A stretch of DNA of 11,925 nt from SIG653 sp045577455. Lineage in GTDB: Bacteria > Bacillota > Clostridia > Oscillospirales > CAG-382. How positions within the stretch are numbered: position 1 is the stretch's first letter; each line of letters begins with the position of its first letter. Positions 1 through 6,374 of this stretch are shown piece by piece. Under the pieces are notes generated by a model. The model saw only the letters and a program-made list of their open reading frames with translations. It was not told the origin of the DNA and did no database searches. The stretch covers positions 1 to 11,925 of the forward strand of contig JAZNIJ010000173.1 in the NCBI GenBank assembly GCA_045577455.1, read 5' to 3'. The position numbers and the translations under genes were made by a program.

Positions 1-354
1 TTCATTGTTCTTTAACCTTGAAATAATGTTAAGTCTCTCTTGCTCGATATCCTTTGAATAGGAAATGATCGGGTCAAAGATAAATTCCCTTGTTGGATAG
101 ACAAAAACATTTCTGTAAAATACAGAAAGAGTTTCCTTAAGAATTCTTGCCTGCTTTTCCTCAGGGACAATTATAAGCAATGGGGCTAATAAATCATGTT
201 TTATAGCAGCACAAAAAGCCGTTTTGAAGGATTCGCATCCTTCCAAAACGGAAATTGGCAAACCATTTTTTCCTTTAATGCATGAAATTACATTTGAAAA
301 GAGTTCGCTTTTTCTTATTTCTTCAATTATTGATGTTAGTATTTCTTCTTTCAA
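1..354 (-). CDS. mfd: Transcription-repair coupling factor Mfd, N-terminal part (cut by the left window edge)
   Basis: Mfd is a DNA translocase that removes stalled RNA polymerase and recruits UvrA to the lesion. Only the first 118 residues are visible; the frame is open to base 1. They match the N-terminal UvrB-like module: residues 86-114 (YPTREFIFDP, then a stretch ending DIEQERLNIISRL) resemble the Mfd/UvrB segment before the UvrA-binding region. The start is a TTG at 354-352. The next in-frame stop upstream is TGA at 399-397, and no ATG, GTG or other TTG lies between them, so TTG is the only ordinary choice. A GGTGGT-like weak ribosome site precedes it. The gene follows pth by 19 bases, the same order as pth and mfd in many Bacillota, which supports the call. 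The helicase motifs lie outside the window. Confidence 0.88.
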   Translation of the reverse strand, partial: MKEEILTSIIEEIRKSELFSNVISCIKGKNGLPISVLEGCESFKTAFCAAIKHDLLAPLLIIVPEEKQARILKETLSVFYRNVFVYPTREFIFDPIISYSKDIEQERLNIISRLKNNE

Positions 355-373
355 AGCACCACCAAAACTAAAC

Positions 374-967
374 TTATTTTTTTGAATTGTATTTATTCAT
401 AGCATCGTTGATTCTATCGTTTGAAATTAAACTAAGTGCATCTGATATATCAGGAAATAGTTTTTCTATTTTATCTCTTTCCGAATGAGGAATTTTAGAT
501 AACACCCAATCTGCTAAATCATAATCAGGATGTGGTTTTGCACCAACACCAATTTTGATTCTTGGAAATTCTGTGCTACCTAAATATTCTATTATGGATT
601 TTATACCATTATGTCCACCGGCACTTCCATTTCTCTTTATCCTCATTTGACCGGGTTCAAGACTAATGTCATCAAAAACAACTATTATTCTATCAGCGGG
701 AACTTTATAATAATCGGCGGCATTACTTATTGCTCTGCCACTGTCATTCATAAATGTTTGTGGCTTCATAATCAGGAGCTTTTTTCCTGCAAAAGTAATT
801 CTTGCGCAAAGTGAATCGTGTTTTATTCTAAGTTTTTCATTTGTATTTTTTAGTATATAGTCCAATAGCATAAACCCTACATTATGCCTTGTTTCAGAAT
901 ATTTTTCACCAGGGTTTCCAAGGCCTGCAACAATATAATCAACTGTATTTTTGGTAAATAATCCCAT
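374..967 (-). CDS. pth: Peptidyl-tRNA hydrolase
   Basis: Cytoplasmic esterase that cuts the bond between peptide and tRNA in prematurely released peptidyl-tRNAs, recycling the tRNA. The 197 residues fit the usual bacterial Pth length. The family signature GLGNPGEKY (15-23) is followed by TRHNVGF with the catalytic histidine at His28. The other substrate-binding and catalytic residues can be matched to those of the E. coli enzyme: Asn18, Asn74 (in KPQTFMNDSG), Asp99 (in VVFDD) and Asn120 (in GSAGGHNGIKSI). The start ATG at 967 has an AGGGAGAA ribosome site just upstream. The gene lies 18 bases after hslO and 19 bases before mfd, so it is co-transcribed with them from the promoter near 2611-2639. 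All key residues are present and nothing unusual was seen. Confidence 0.97.
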   Translation of the reverse strand: MGLFTKNTVDYIVAGLGNPGEKYSETRHNVGFMLLDYILKNTNEKLRIKHDSLCARITFAGKKLLIMKPQTFMNDSGRAISNAADYYKVPADRIIVVFDDISLEPGQMRIKRNGSAGGHNGIKSIIEYLGSTEFPRIKIGVGAKPHPDYDLADWVLSKIPHSERDKIEKLFPDISDALSLISNDRINDAMNKYNSKK

Positions 968-985
968 TTTATTCTCCCTAAAGAA

Positions 986-1858
986 TTATTTTGCTGATTC
1001 AAGAAGCTCTTTTAAACGCTCTTTACTGTATTTATATATTTTATCGCAAAATCGACAAGTTATTTCTGTCGGTAAATCATCATCAATAAGAGATATAAGC
1101 TCATCTTTTCCAAGAGATATCAATGCTTTGTCTGTTTTTTCCTCTGAACAATAGCAAACATATTCAGAATTCAAAACATCAAATATATCATATTCAATCC
1201 CTCTCATAAATTCCGAAATAATATCTTCAGGATTTCCATCTGACAATATTTTTGATATATTTCTCACATTTTCTATATTGCTCTCTATAATATCAACAAT
1301 GGATTCATCAGCAAAAGGCATAAGCTGAATAATAATACCGCCAGAAATAAAACGGTCTCCATCTTCGTTGGGCGATACGCTGAAAACACAAACCGTTGGA
1401 ATTTGTTCGCTTTCAGCGTAATATGATGCGATATCTGAAGATATATCACCTTTTTTTATTACAGAGATTCCTGAATAAGGTTCTTTTTCACCAGTATCAC
1501 GCAATACCTGCAAAACACCTTCTCCAATAGCAGAGCTAATATCAGGTTTTCCAGAGCTGTTAATAGATATCTCGGCGTTTGGGTTTACAATATAACCTCT
1601 TACATTTCCCATATAGTCTGATGAGGCAAGTAATGTGCCGACAGGTCCATCACCTTTAAACGTAATTGTAAGCAAGTCTTTTTTATCCCCTAAAAGACTT
1701 CCCATAAGAGAAGCTGCTGTTAAAACTCTACCTAAAACTAGATTTACAGCCATTGTATTACCATGAATCTCAGCCGCTCTATTAACTATATCAGTTGAAT
1801 CCAATGCAAGAATTCTTGCAGAACCATCTGATGTCATTGCACGAACTAAATTTCCCAT
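986..1858 (-). CDS. hslO: Redox-regulated molecular chaperone Hsp33
   Basis: Hsp33 is a cytosolic holdase that is inactive when its four cysteines bind zinc and becomes active when oxidative stress and heat form disulfides and unfold the linker. The protein has 290 residues, the normal size. The N-terminal substrate-binding domain starts with LVRAMTSDGSARI. The C-terminal redox switch has the canonical pattern CxC (Cys235, Cys237) and CxxC (Cys268, Cys271), so redox control should be intact. One extra cysteine lies in the core near residue 156. The ATG at 1858 lies inside the end of the upstream methyltransferase gene, with a 13-base overlap, and an AGGAG site at 1869-1865 gives 6-base spacing. 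The overlap suggests translational coupling. pth follows after 18 bases. Confidence 0.97.
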   Translation of the reverse strand: MGNLVRAMTSDGSARILALDSTDIVNRAAEIHGNTMAVNLVLGRVLTAASLMGSLLGDKKDLLTITFKGDGPVGTLLASSDYMGNVRGYIVNPNAEISINSSGKPDISSAIGEGVLQVLRDTGEKEPYSGISVIKKGDISSDIASYYAESEQIPTVCVFSVSPNEDGDRFISGGIIIQLMPFADESIVDIIESNIENVRNISKILSDGNPEDIISEFMRGIEYDIFDVLNSEYVCYCSEEKTDKALISLGKDELISLIDDDLPTEITCRFCDKIYKYSKERLKELLESAK

Positions 1859-2592
1859 AATTTTCTCCTAAATACAAAATAATGTTTTTCATCTGTTGTG
1901 TGTGCTCTTTTAAAATTCATATCTCCGAAGATACCACATAATTCAAATCCTGTTTCTTCTGCAACTTTTAAAAACTCGCTATCCGAATGATAATATTCTT
2001 TTTGATGTTCGTCGTATCTTTTGTAGGTGCCATCTATATATTTGCTAAAAATTGTAACAAACATATCAATGGTTTTATGTTCCTCTGAGTATTCTCCTTG
2101 ATGTATCAACATACCATCTTCTGTTTCATTAACAAAAGAAGTATTACTTAAAATGTTACAGAACCTATGCTTTGTACTTGCGTCAAAAATAAATAATCCG
2201 CCTTCTTCAAGAAAAAGAGAAACTCTCAAAAAAACCTTTGCAATATCGGAACGAGTTTTTATATAGTTAAGACAATCGCAGAAGCATATAACCCCCTGTA
2301 TTGTTCCAAATAAATCTAATCTTCTCATATCCTGATTAAGCCAAAGAGCATTTTTTATATTTTTGTTTGCTGCAATTGAAAGCATATCTGCAGATAAATC
2401 AACACCAATAACCTGATAGTTTTCAGATAGCAATTTTGTAAGCTCACCTGTTCCGCACCCCAAATCCAGAACAATATTTGGTTTTATATGAGAAAACCTT
2501 TCAACGCATTTGTTGAAAAAATTGTATGCATCAATAAAATCTGCTCCATTATATTCATCATAAAACTTGTATAACACACTGAAATCTTCCAT
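1846..2592 (-). CDS. Class I SAM-dependent methyltransferase (substrate unknown)
   Basis: A 248-residue Rossmann-fold methyltransferase. Motif I is LDLGCGTGE (42-50), the acidic residue that should bind the SAM ribose is Asp65 in VIGVDLSADML, and a QDM motif with Asp88 likely contacts the adenine. It resembles small YqeM-type methyltransferases found in many Bacillota, but the sequence does not tell which RNA, protein or small molecule is methylated. It is the first gene of the operon with hslO, pth and mfd; its 3' end overlaps hslO by 13 bases. The ATG at 2592 has a strong AGGAGGAGG site at 2606-2598. The C-terminal half (about 140-245) probably forms the substrate-binding cap. Family call is firm, specific function unknown. 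Confidence 0.9.
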   Translation of the reverse strand: MEDFSVLYKFYDEYNGADFIDAYNFFNKCVERFSHIKPNIVLDLGCGTGELTKLLSENYQVIGVDLSADMLSIAANKNIKNALWLNQDMRRLDLFGTIQGVICFCDCLNYIKTRSDIAKVFLRVSLFLEEGGLFIFDASTKHRFCNILSNTSFVNETEDGMLIHQGEYSEEHKTIDMFVTIFSKYIDGTYKRYDEHQKEYYHSDSEFLKVAEETGFELCGIFGDMNFKRAHTTDEKHYFVFRRKLWEI

Positions 2593-2610
2593 AATTGCCT
2601 CCTCCTAACG

Positions 2611-2639
2611 ATTATATCATATTTTTTTTAAAAGTACAA
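2611..2639 (-). promoter_or_regulatory. Promoter of the methyltransferase-hslO-pth-mfd operon
   Basis: On the minus strand a perfect TATAAT (-10) lies at 2616-2611 and TTGTAC (3 of 6 matches, -35) at 2639-2634, separated by 17 bases. The expected transcription start is around 2606-2604, which is at or inside the AGGAGGAGG ribosome site. The leader would then be only about 12-15 nucleotides. It stands back to back with the GNAT promoter, with the two -35 boxes about 19 bases apart. Inferred from sequence match only. Confidence 0.55.
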
Positions 2640-2658
2640 GATGAAATTTTGGTTTCTA

Positions 2659-2687
2659 TTGACAAATAGAAAAAAAAATACTATAAT
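2659..2687 (+). promoter_or_regulatory. Perfect consensus sigma-A-type promoter of the GNAT gene
   Basis: TTGACA at 2659-2664 and TATAAT at 2682-2687 are both exact consensus hexamers with the optimal 17-base spacer, which contains a run of nine A. Start of transcription is expected near 2694, giving a leader of about 23 nucleotides that contains AAGGAG (2704-2709) 7 bases ahead of the ATG at 2717. No operator-like inverted repeat was seen over it, so strong constitutive expression is the simplest reading. Confidence 0.85.
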
Positions 2688-2716
2688 TAAAATATCAATC
2701 TATAAGGAGTTACAAA

Positions 2717-3871
2717 ATGGTTAAAGCAGAAAGAGCATTGAAATCCGATATTTCTGAAATTATCGAAGTATCCAACCGCATTTTCAGAGGTGATGATAAC
2801 ACGTATTTCCAAACCTACCATCCCGCACTTTACAAAGATGGTGTCAACACAGCAGAGTTGCACATTGTTATTCGTGAAGAAGGAAAAATCAAAGGTCTTA
2901 TTGGTGGATTCCCTTCTGTTATAAATGTTTTAGGTGAAAGAATTGAAGTTTGCGGACTTGGTACTATGGGCGTCGAAAAAGATTGTCGTGGCAAAGGTTA
3001 TATGCGTGAAATAATGGAAACTATTATTTCTGACATCAAAGCCAACAAAACGCCCATCGCTCTACTCGGCGGAAGACGCCAACGCTATGAATATTATGGT
3101 TTTACTCCTGCAGGTATTTGCCATAATTTTTACTTTAACAAAGATAACGCTAAACATGTTTTTGGCAACGATAGCGAAACAGTTTATTCTTTTGTTATTC
3201 CAAACGGAACAGAAACAGAGCTTTTTGAAAAATGTTTAAAATTATACCAAAGAAGACCTGCATACATTGAAAGAACCGCAGAAGGATTTTACGATTGCTT
3301 AATCAACTGTAAATCCAAAGCTGTGTTTATAATGAAAAACAATGAATTTTGTGGATATGCTTCTGTTTCCGACAATATGTATGAAATTCACGAGTTTGAG
3401 CTTGAAGATAACTCAGATTGTTGCAGAATGCTTAAGGACTATATTCAGGCATTTAACATCAATTCCGCGCATCCTAATATGATTTTCCCTTATGAAAGAC
3501 CCAAAATAACAGCTCTTGCAAAAGTTTGCGAGGGTGTTGGTACTGACGGCTGTTACAGTTACATGATAAATGATTTTGCAAAGGTAATTACAGCTTTTGG
3601 AAATCTTAAAGCATCCTATCAGAATATTCCTGAGGGTGAGTTTGTTGTTGATATTGAAGGAGTACAAAGAATTCGTATCAAATCCAAAAACAACAAAATT
3701 AGTGCAGTCGAAACAACTGATGAAGCTGATATAAAGCTCACATCCTTAGAAGCTGTTTCTGCGTTCTTTGGTCAGGGCGCTTTTACTCTTGATGTTTGTG
3801 AAAAAGTTCCGGGATTTGCAAATGCTCTCTTTCCTCTCCCACTTTTCTTCACTGTTCCCGATGCAATTTAA
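2717..3871 (+). CDS. Eis-like GNAT family N-acetyltransferase with C-terminal SCP2-type domain
   Basis: A 384-residue protein with the layout of Eis-type acetyltransferases. The N-terminal GNAT domain (about 1-150) has the acetyl-CoA pyrophosphate loop at EKDCRGKGYM (87-96) and the typical LGGRRQRYEYYGF stretch (117-129). A second degenerate GNAT-like domain follows (about 155-285). A C-terminal sterol-carrier-like fold (about 300-384) includes GEFVVDIEGVQRIRI and a closing ADIKLTSLEAVSAFFG. Family members acetylate amines, including aminoglycosides in some mycobacterial enzymes, but the substrate here cannot be read from sequence. The gene is a single-gene unit with its own consensus promoter and terminator. 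It uses CGT and CGC arginine codons often (for example around 2990-3080), unlike the AGA-rich neighbours, a hint of different origin or high expression. Confidence 0.88.
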   Translation: MVKAERALKSDISEIIEVSNRIFRGDDNTYFQTYHPALYKDGVNTAELHIVIREEGKIKGLIGGFPSVINVLGERIEVCGLGTMGVEKDCRGKGYMREIMETIISDIKANKTPIALLGGRRQRYEYYGFTPAGICHNFYFNKDNAKHVFGNDSETVYSFVIPNGTETELFEKCLKLYQRRPAYIERTAEGFYDCLINCKSKAVFIMKNNEFCGYASVSDNMYEIHEFELEDNSDCCRMLKDYIQAFNINSAHPNMIFPYERPKITALAKVCEGVGTDGCYSYMINDFAKVITAFGNLKASYQNIPEGEFVVDIEGVQRIRIKSKNNKISAVETTDEADIKLTSLEAVSAFFGQGAFTLDVCEKVPGFANALFPLPLFFTVPDAI

Positions 3872-3879
3872 TAAATTTA

Positions 3880-3919
3880 TTCATATTTTCGTTCAAAGAG
3901 TGGTATACTTATGTATACT
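3880..3919 (+). promoter_or_regulatory. Possible dacA promoter(s) overlapping the terminator hairpin
   Basis: Both arms of the terminator contain TATACT: at 3904-3909, preceded by TG-N as an extended -10 (3901-3903), and at 3914-3919. Weak -35 matches are TTCATA at 3880-3885 (18-base spacer) and TTCAAA at 3892-3897 (16-base spacer). dacA needs a promoter if the terminator works, and no better candidate lies between the GNAT stop and the dacA start. Inference only. Confidence 0.3.
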
Positions 3920-3929
3920 GCTCTTTTTT
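3895..3929 (+). terminator. Strong intrinsic terminator after the GNAT gene
   Basis: A 14-base-pair hairpin is formed by 3895-3908 and 3913-3926, with two G-U pairs and a TTAT loop (3909-3912). It is followed by a T tract that runs through 3929; its first T residues also belong to the stem. It begins 23 bases after the GNAT stop codon. It should end GNAT transcription before dacA. The ATG at 3911 lies in this hairpin (its first two bases are in the loop), so it is unlikely to be the dacA start. Confidence 0.85.
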
Positions 3930-3931
3930 AC

Positions 3932-3936
3932 GAGGA
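3932..3936 (+). promoter_or_regulatory. Ribosome binding site that fixes the dacA start
   Basis: GAGGA lies 7 bases before the ATG at 3944 and after the terminator hairpin. It supports 3944, not 3911, as the start of dacA. No comparable site lies at normal spacing ahead of 3911. Confidence 0.7.
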
Positions 3937-3943
3937 TTTTTTT

Positions 3944-5104
3944 ATGAAAACTAAAGTTTTATTATTTGCATTGTCTTTAATTTTACTTATATTTCTTTTT
4001 ATACCATTATATACACCGTATAATAAAAATAACGCTTATTCAATACCAACAATAAAATCTAAAGGAATTTTAAAAGAAACAGTAAATATTTCTGCTGATA
4101 AAGCAATTCTTATTGAAAAAGAAACAGGTATTATTCTATATAATAAAAATAGTGATAGCAAAGCAGGAATGGCAAGCACAACAAAAATAATGACTTGTAT
4201 TCTTGCTATTGAACAAATGGATATTTACAGTTTAGTAACTATCCCAAAGGATGCAGTTGGAATTGAAGGGTCATCATTATATTTAAGAGAGGGCGAAATA
4301 TTTACTTTATATGATTTGCTTGTTGGGTTAATGCTTGAATCAGGAAACGACGTTGCTGTTGCTATTGCACTTTCCTGTTGTCAAACGGTTGAAGAATTTT
4401 CTTGTCTTATGAATAACAAAGCAAAAGAATTGGGAATGAAAAATACACATTTCAGCAATCCTCATGGACTGTCCCATTCAGAACATTATTCAACACCGAG
4501 AGATATGGCAACTCTATCAAGATACGCATTACAAAACGATACATTTAAAGAAATTGTTGGATTAAAGAAATATACCATAACACCAAAGAACAGCGAATAT
4601 ATCAGGTATTGTTATAATCACAACAAGCTACTTTTTAATTATGAAGGTACAACCGGTATTAAAACGGGATATACTAAATTAGATGGAAGATGTTTGGTTT
4701 CTTCCGTCGAGAGAAATGGTATTGAGCTGATTTGCGTTACTTTGAACGGTGTTGACCATTGGAATGACCACAAAAATTTATATGCTGAATCTTTTAAAAA
4801 GTTAGAAAAACGCACTCTCTCGGCTAAAGGAGAGAATGCGTTTGAGATATCTGTTGTAGGTGGTAAATCCAATTTTGCAACAGCGATTAACAATACAGCT
4901 ATAGAACTTTATTTACCAATTGATGCAGATATAGAGACAAAAGTTTATTTACCCCAATTTATTTATGCACCTATAAGCAAAGGTGAAATTATTGGCGAAC
5001 TGAGAATATATTGCAACAATGAGATAATCCATACAGTTCCATTATGTTCAATTGAAAATATTGAGGTAAAAAAGATTAGCTTCTTTAAAAAGATATTTGG
5101 TTAA
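3944..5104 (+). CDS. dacA: Serine-type D-alanyl-D-alanine carboxypeptidase (DacA/DacF, PBP5 type)
   Basis: Membrane-anchored penicillin-binding protein (peptidase family S11) that removes the terminal D-Ala from peptidoglycan pentapeptides on the outer face of the membrane and so limits cross-linking. With the start at 3944 it has 386 residues. Residues 5-23 are a hydrophobic signal peptide or anchor. The three active-site motifs are all present: STTK (78-81, nucleophile Ser78, Lys81), SGN (133-135) and KTG (240-242). A PBP5-type C-terminal beta domain follows (about 295-370), then a short basic and hydrophobic tail (KKISFFKKIFG) suited to surface membrane attachment. The longer reading from ATG 3911 would begin inside the terminator hairpin and put 11 residues before the signal peptide, so it was rejected. 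The stop overlaps that of proB on the other strand. The exact paralogue (dacA, dacB or dacF) is uncertain. Confidence 0.93.
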   Translation: MKTKVLLFALSLILLIFLFIPLYTPYNKNNAYSIPTIKSKGILKETVNISADKAILIEKETGIILYNKNSDSKAGMASTTKIMTCILAIEQMDIYSLVTIPKDAVGIEGSSLYLREGEIFTLYDLLVGLMLESGNDVAVAIALSCCQTVEEFSCLMNNKAKELGMKNTHFSNPHGLSHSEHYSTPRDMATLSRYALQNDTFKEIVGLKKYTITPKNSEYIRYCYNHNKLLFNYEGTTGIKTGYTKLDGRCLVSSVERNGIELICVTLNGVDHWNDHKNLYAESFKKLEKRTLSAKGENAFEISVVGGKSNFATAINNTAIELYLPIDADIETKVYLPQFIYAPISKGEIIGELRIYCNNEIIHTVPLCSIENIEVKKISFFKKIFG

Positions 5105-5121
5105 GAGTTAGCTTTAAAGAA
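5068..5121 (-). terminator. Weak possible terminator for the proB operon
   Basis: Read on the minus strand, TTCTTTAAA (5121-5113) can pair with TTTAAAGAA (5089-5081) around a 23-base loop, and six T follow at 5073-5068. The stem is only A-T rich apart from one G-C pair and the loop is long, so efficiency would be low. It lies across the proB stop and inside the dacA 3' end. It may be chance in AT-rich DNA. Confidence 0.22.
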
Positions 5122-5889
5122 AGTGCCTCTGTAGTTATCATCCATAATATCATAAAGAATTTCAGGATTGCTTCCATTGGCTATTATCATAGGAATTCCA
5201 CAGCATACGCACATACTTGCAGCTTCTAACTTGGCGTGCATTCCACCTGTTCCTCTTGCGGTTCCTGCTCCTTCAGCTGCTTTAAAAATTTCATCATTCA
5301 AAGATTCAACAACAGGAATTAGCTTTGCATCTTCATTTGTTCTTGGATTTTTATCGTAAAGACCGTCTATATCTGTTAAGTTAATAACAAGGTCTGCTTT
5401 ACAAAGTATAGAAACAATAGCGGATAAAGTGTCGTTTCCGCCAAATTTAATCTGTTCACTGGATACTGTGTCATTTTCATTAACAATAGGAATGCATTTT
5501 TGAGATAATAAAACAGAAAAAGTCATTTGAGCGTTATGCCTGCGTTCATCATCATCAATTACATCTTTTGTAAGAAGAATTTGAGCAATTTTATGGCCAT
5601 AGAAGCCAAACTTTTCGTTATACATTTTAATAAGTTCGCATTGCCCAACAGCGGCAGCCGCTTGTTTCTCTTCAACAGTCATTTTTTCAGGGTGATAGCC
5701 CATTTTTCCAAGTCCCGCACTAACAGCACCCGATGATACAAGAATAAACTCTTTTCCACTGTTTTGTAGGTCGGAAATGCATTTAATAAGCGACTCAATT
5801 TTTCTGATATTCAAATGCCCTGTTGGGTATGTAAGAGTTGATGTTCCAACTTTTACAACTATTCTTTTGTATTTGTTAGCATTTATCAT
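5101..5889 (-). CDS. proB: Glutamate 5-kinase, short form without PUA domain
   Basis: Cytoplasmic enzyme that phosphorylates L-glutamate to gamma-glutamyl phosphate, the first step of proline synthesis. The 262 residues cover only the amino-acid kinase domain; the E. coli-type enzyme is about 367 residues with a C-terminal PUA domain, which is absent. Motifs in order: VVKVGTSTL (11-19), LVSSGAVSAGLGKMG (50-64), VNENDTV (136-142), FGGNDTLSA (149-157), LTDIDGLYDKNPR (171-183) and GTGGMHAK (213-220), so the kinase core is complete and the short length is not a frameshift. It is the last gene of the HPr-uvrC-rsmD-coaD operon, 11 bases after coaD, with AGGA at 5902-5899 as ribosome site. proA is not next to it. 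Its stop overlaps that of dacA. Confidence 0.94.
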   Translation of the reverse strand: MINANKYKRIVVKVGTSTLTYPTGHLNIRKIESLIKCISDLQNSGKEFILVSSGAVSAGLGKMGYHPEKMTVEEKQAAAAVGQCELIKMYNEKFGFYGHKIAQILLTKDVIDDDERRHNAQMTFSVLLSQKCIPIVNENDTVSSEQIKFGGNDTLSAIVSILCKADLVINLTDIDGLYDKNPRTNEDAKLIPVVESLNDEIFKAAEGAGTARGTGGMHAKLEAASMCVCCGIPMIIANGSNPEILYDIMDDNYRGTFFKANS

Positions 5890-5900
5890 ATATATTTATC

Positions 5901-6374
5901 CTATCTTATGAATTGTTTGATTCTGTTTGCAACAGCATCTGATACATAGGGAGTAAAATCTTTATTTGCTTTAATAAGCTCTCTTACCAATGTTGATGTT
6001 ATAAAGGTGTCATCTTTTCTTGAAGAAAGAAAAACTGTTTCAATATTTGAAATCATATAGTTACTTTCCGCTTGAAGATGTTCATAATCAAAATCCGATG
6101 AGTAACGTAAACCTTTTACAATGACAGCATCTTTGCTTTCAGCAAAGTCGGCAATCAATCCATTATGAATAATTGGAATAATATTATTTTCATGAATGAA
6201 TGCCGCTTTGAGAAGTTCATAACGGAAATTAAGGTCAAACATAGTTGTTTTAGCAGAATTGGGACACATTGCAACATATACTTTAGAAAATAAATCTGCA
6301 GCACGACGAATTATTGCCTCATGCCCCAATGTAATTGGGTCAAAAGTACCACCAAAAACAGCAATATTTTTCAT
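5901..6374 (-). CDS. coaD: Phosphopantetheine adenylyltransferase
   Basis: Catalyses ATP plus 4'-phosphopantetheine to dephospho-CoA and pyrophosphate, the fourth step of coenzyme A synthesis. It is a nucleotidyltransferase with the signature GGTFDPITLGH near the N terminus (the HxGH-like motif is TLGH), VKGLRYSSDFDYEHLQ in the middle, and a TSTLVREL motif near the C terminus. Length of about 157 residues is normal. Two ATG codons stand in tandem at 6377 and 6374. The AGGAGG site at 6385-6380 is only 2 bases from the first but 5 from the second, so 6374 is preferred (MKNIAVFGG). This start shares one base with the rsmD stop (TGATG), which suggests translational coupling. If the first ATG is used the protein is one residue longer. 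Confidence 0.95.
   Translation of the reverse strand: MKNIAVFGGTFDPITLGHEAIIRRAADLFSKVYVAMCPNSAKTTMFDLNFRYELLKAAFIHENNIIPIIHNGLIADFAESKDAVIVKGLRYSSDFDYEHLQAESNYMISNIETVFLSSRKDDTFITSTLVRELIKANKDFTPYVSDAVANRIKQFIR

Noticed and set aside
3911..3943. Extra 11 N-terminal residues of the carboxypeptidase
   Set aside because: The ATG overlaps the loop of a terminator hairpin, has no ribosome site, and precedes a complete signal peptide.
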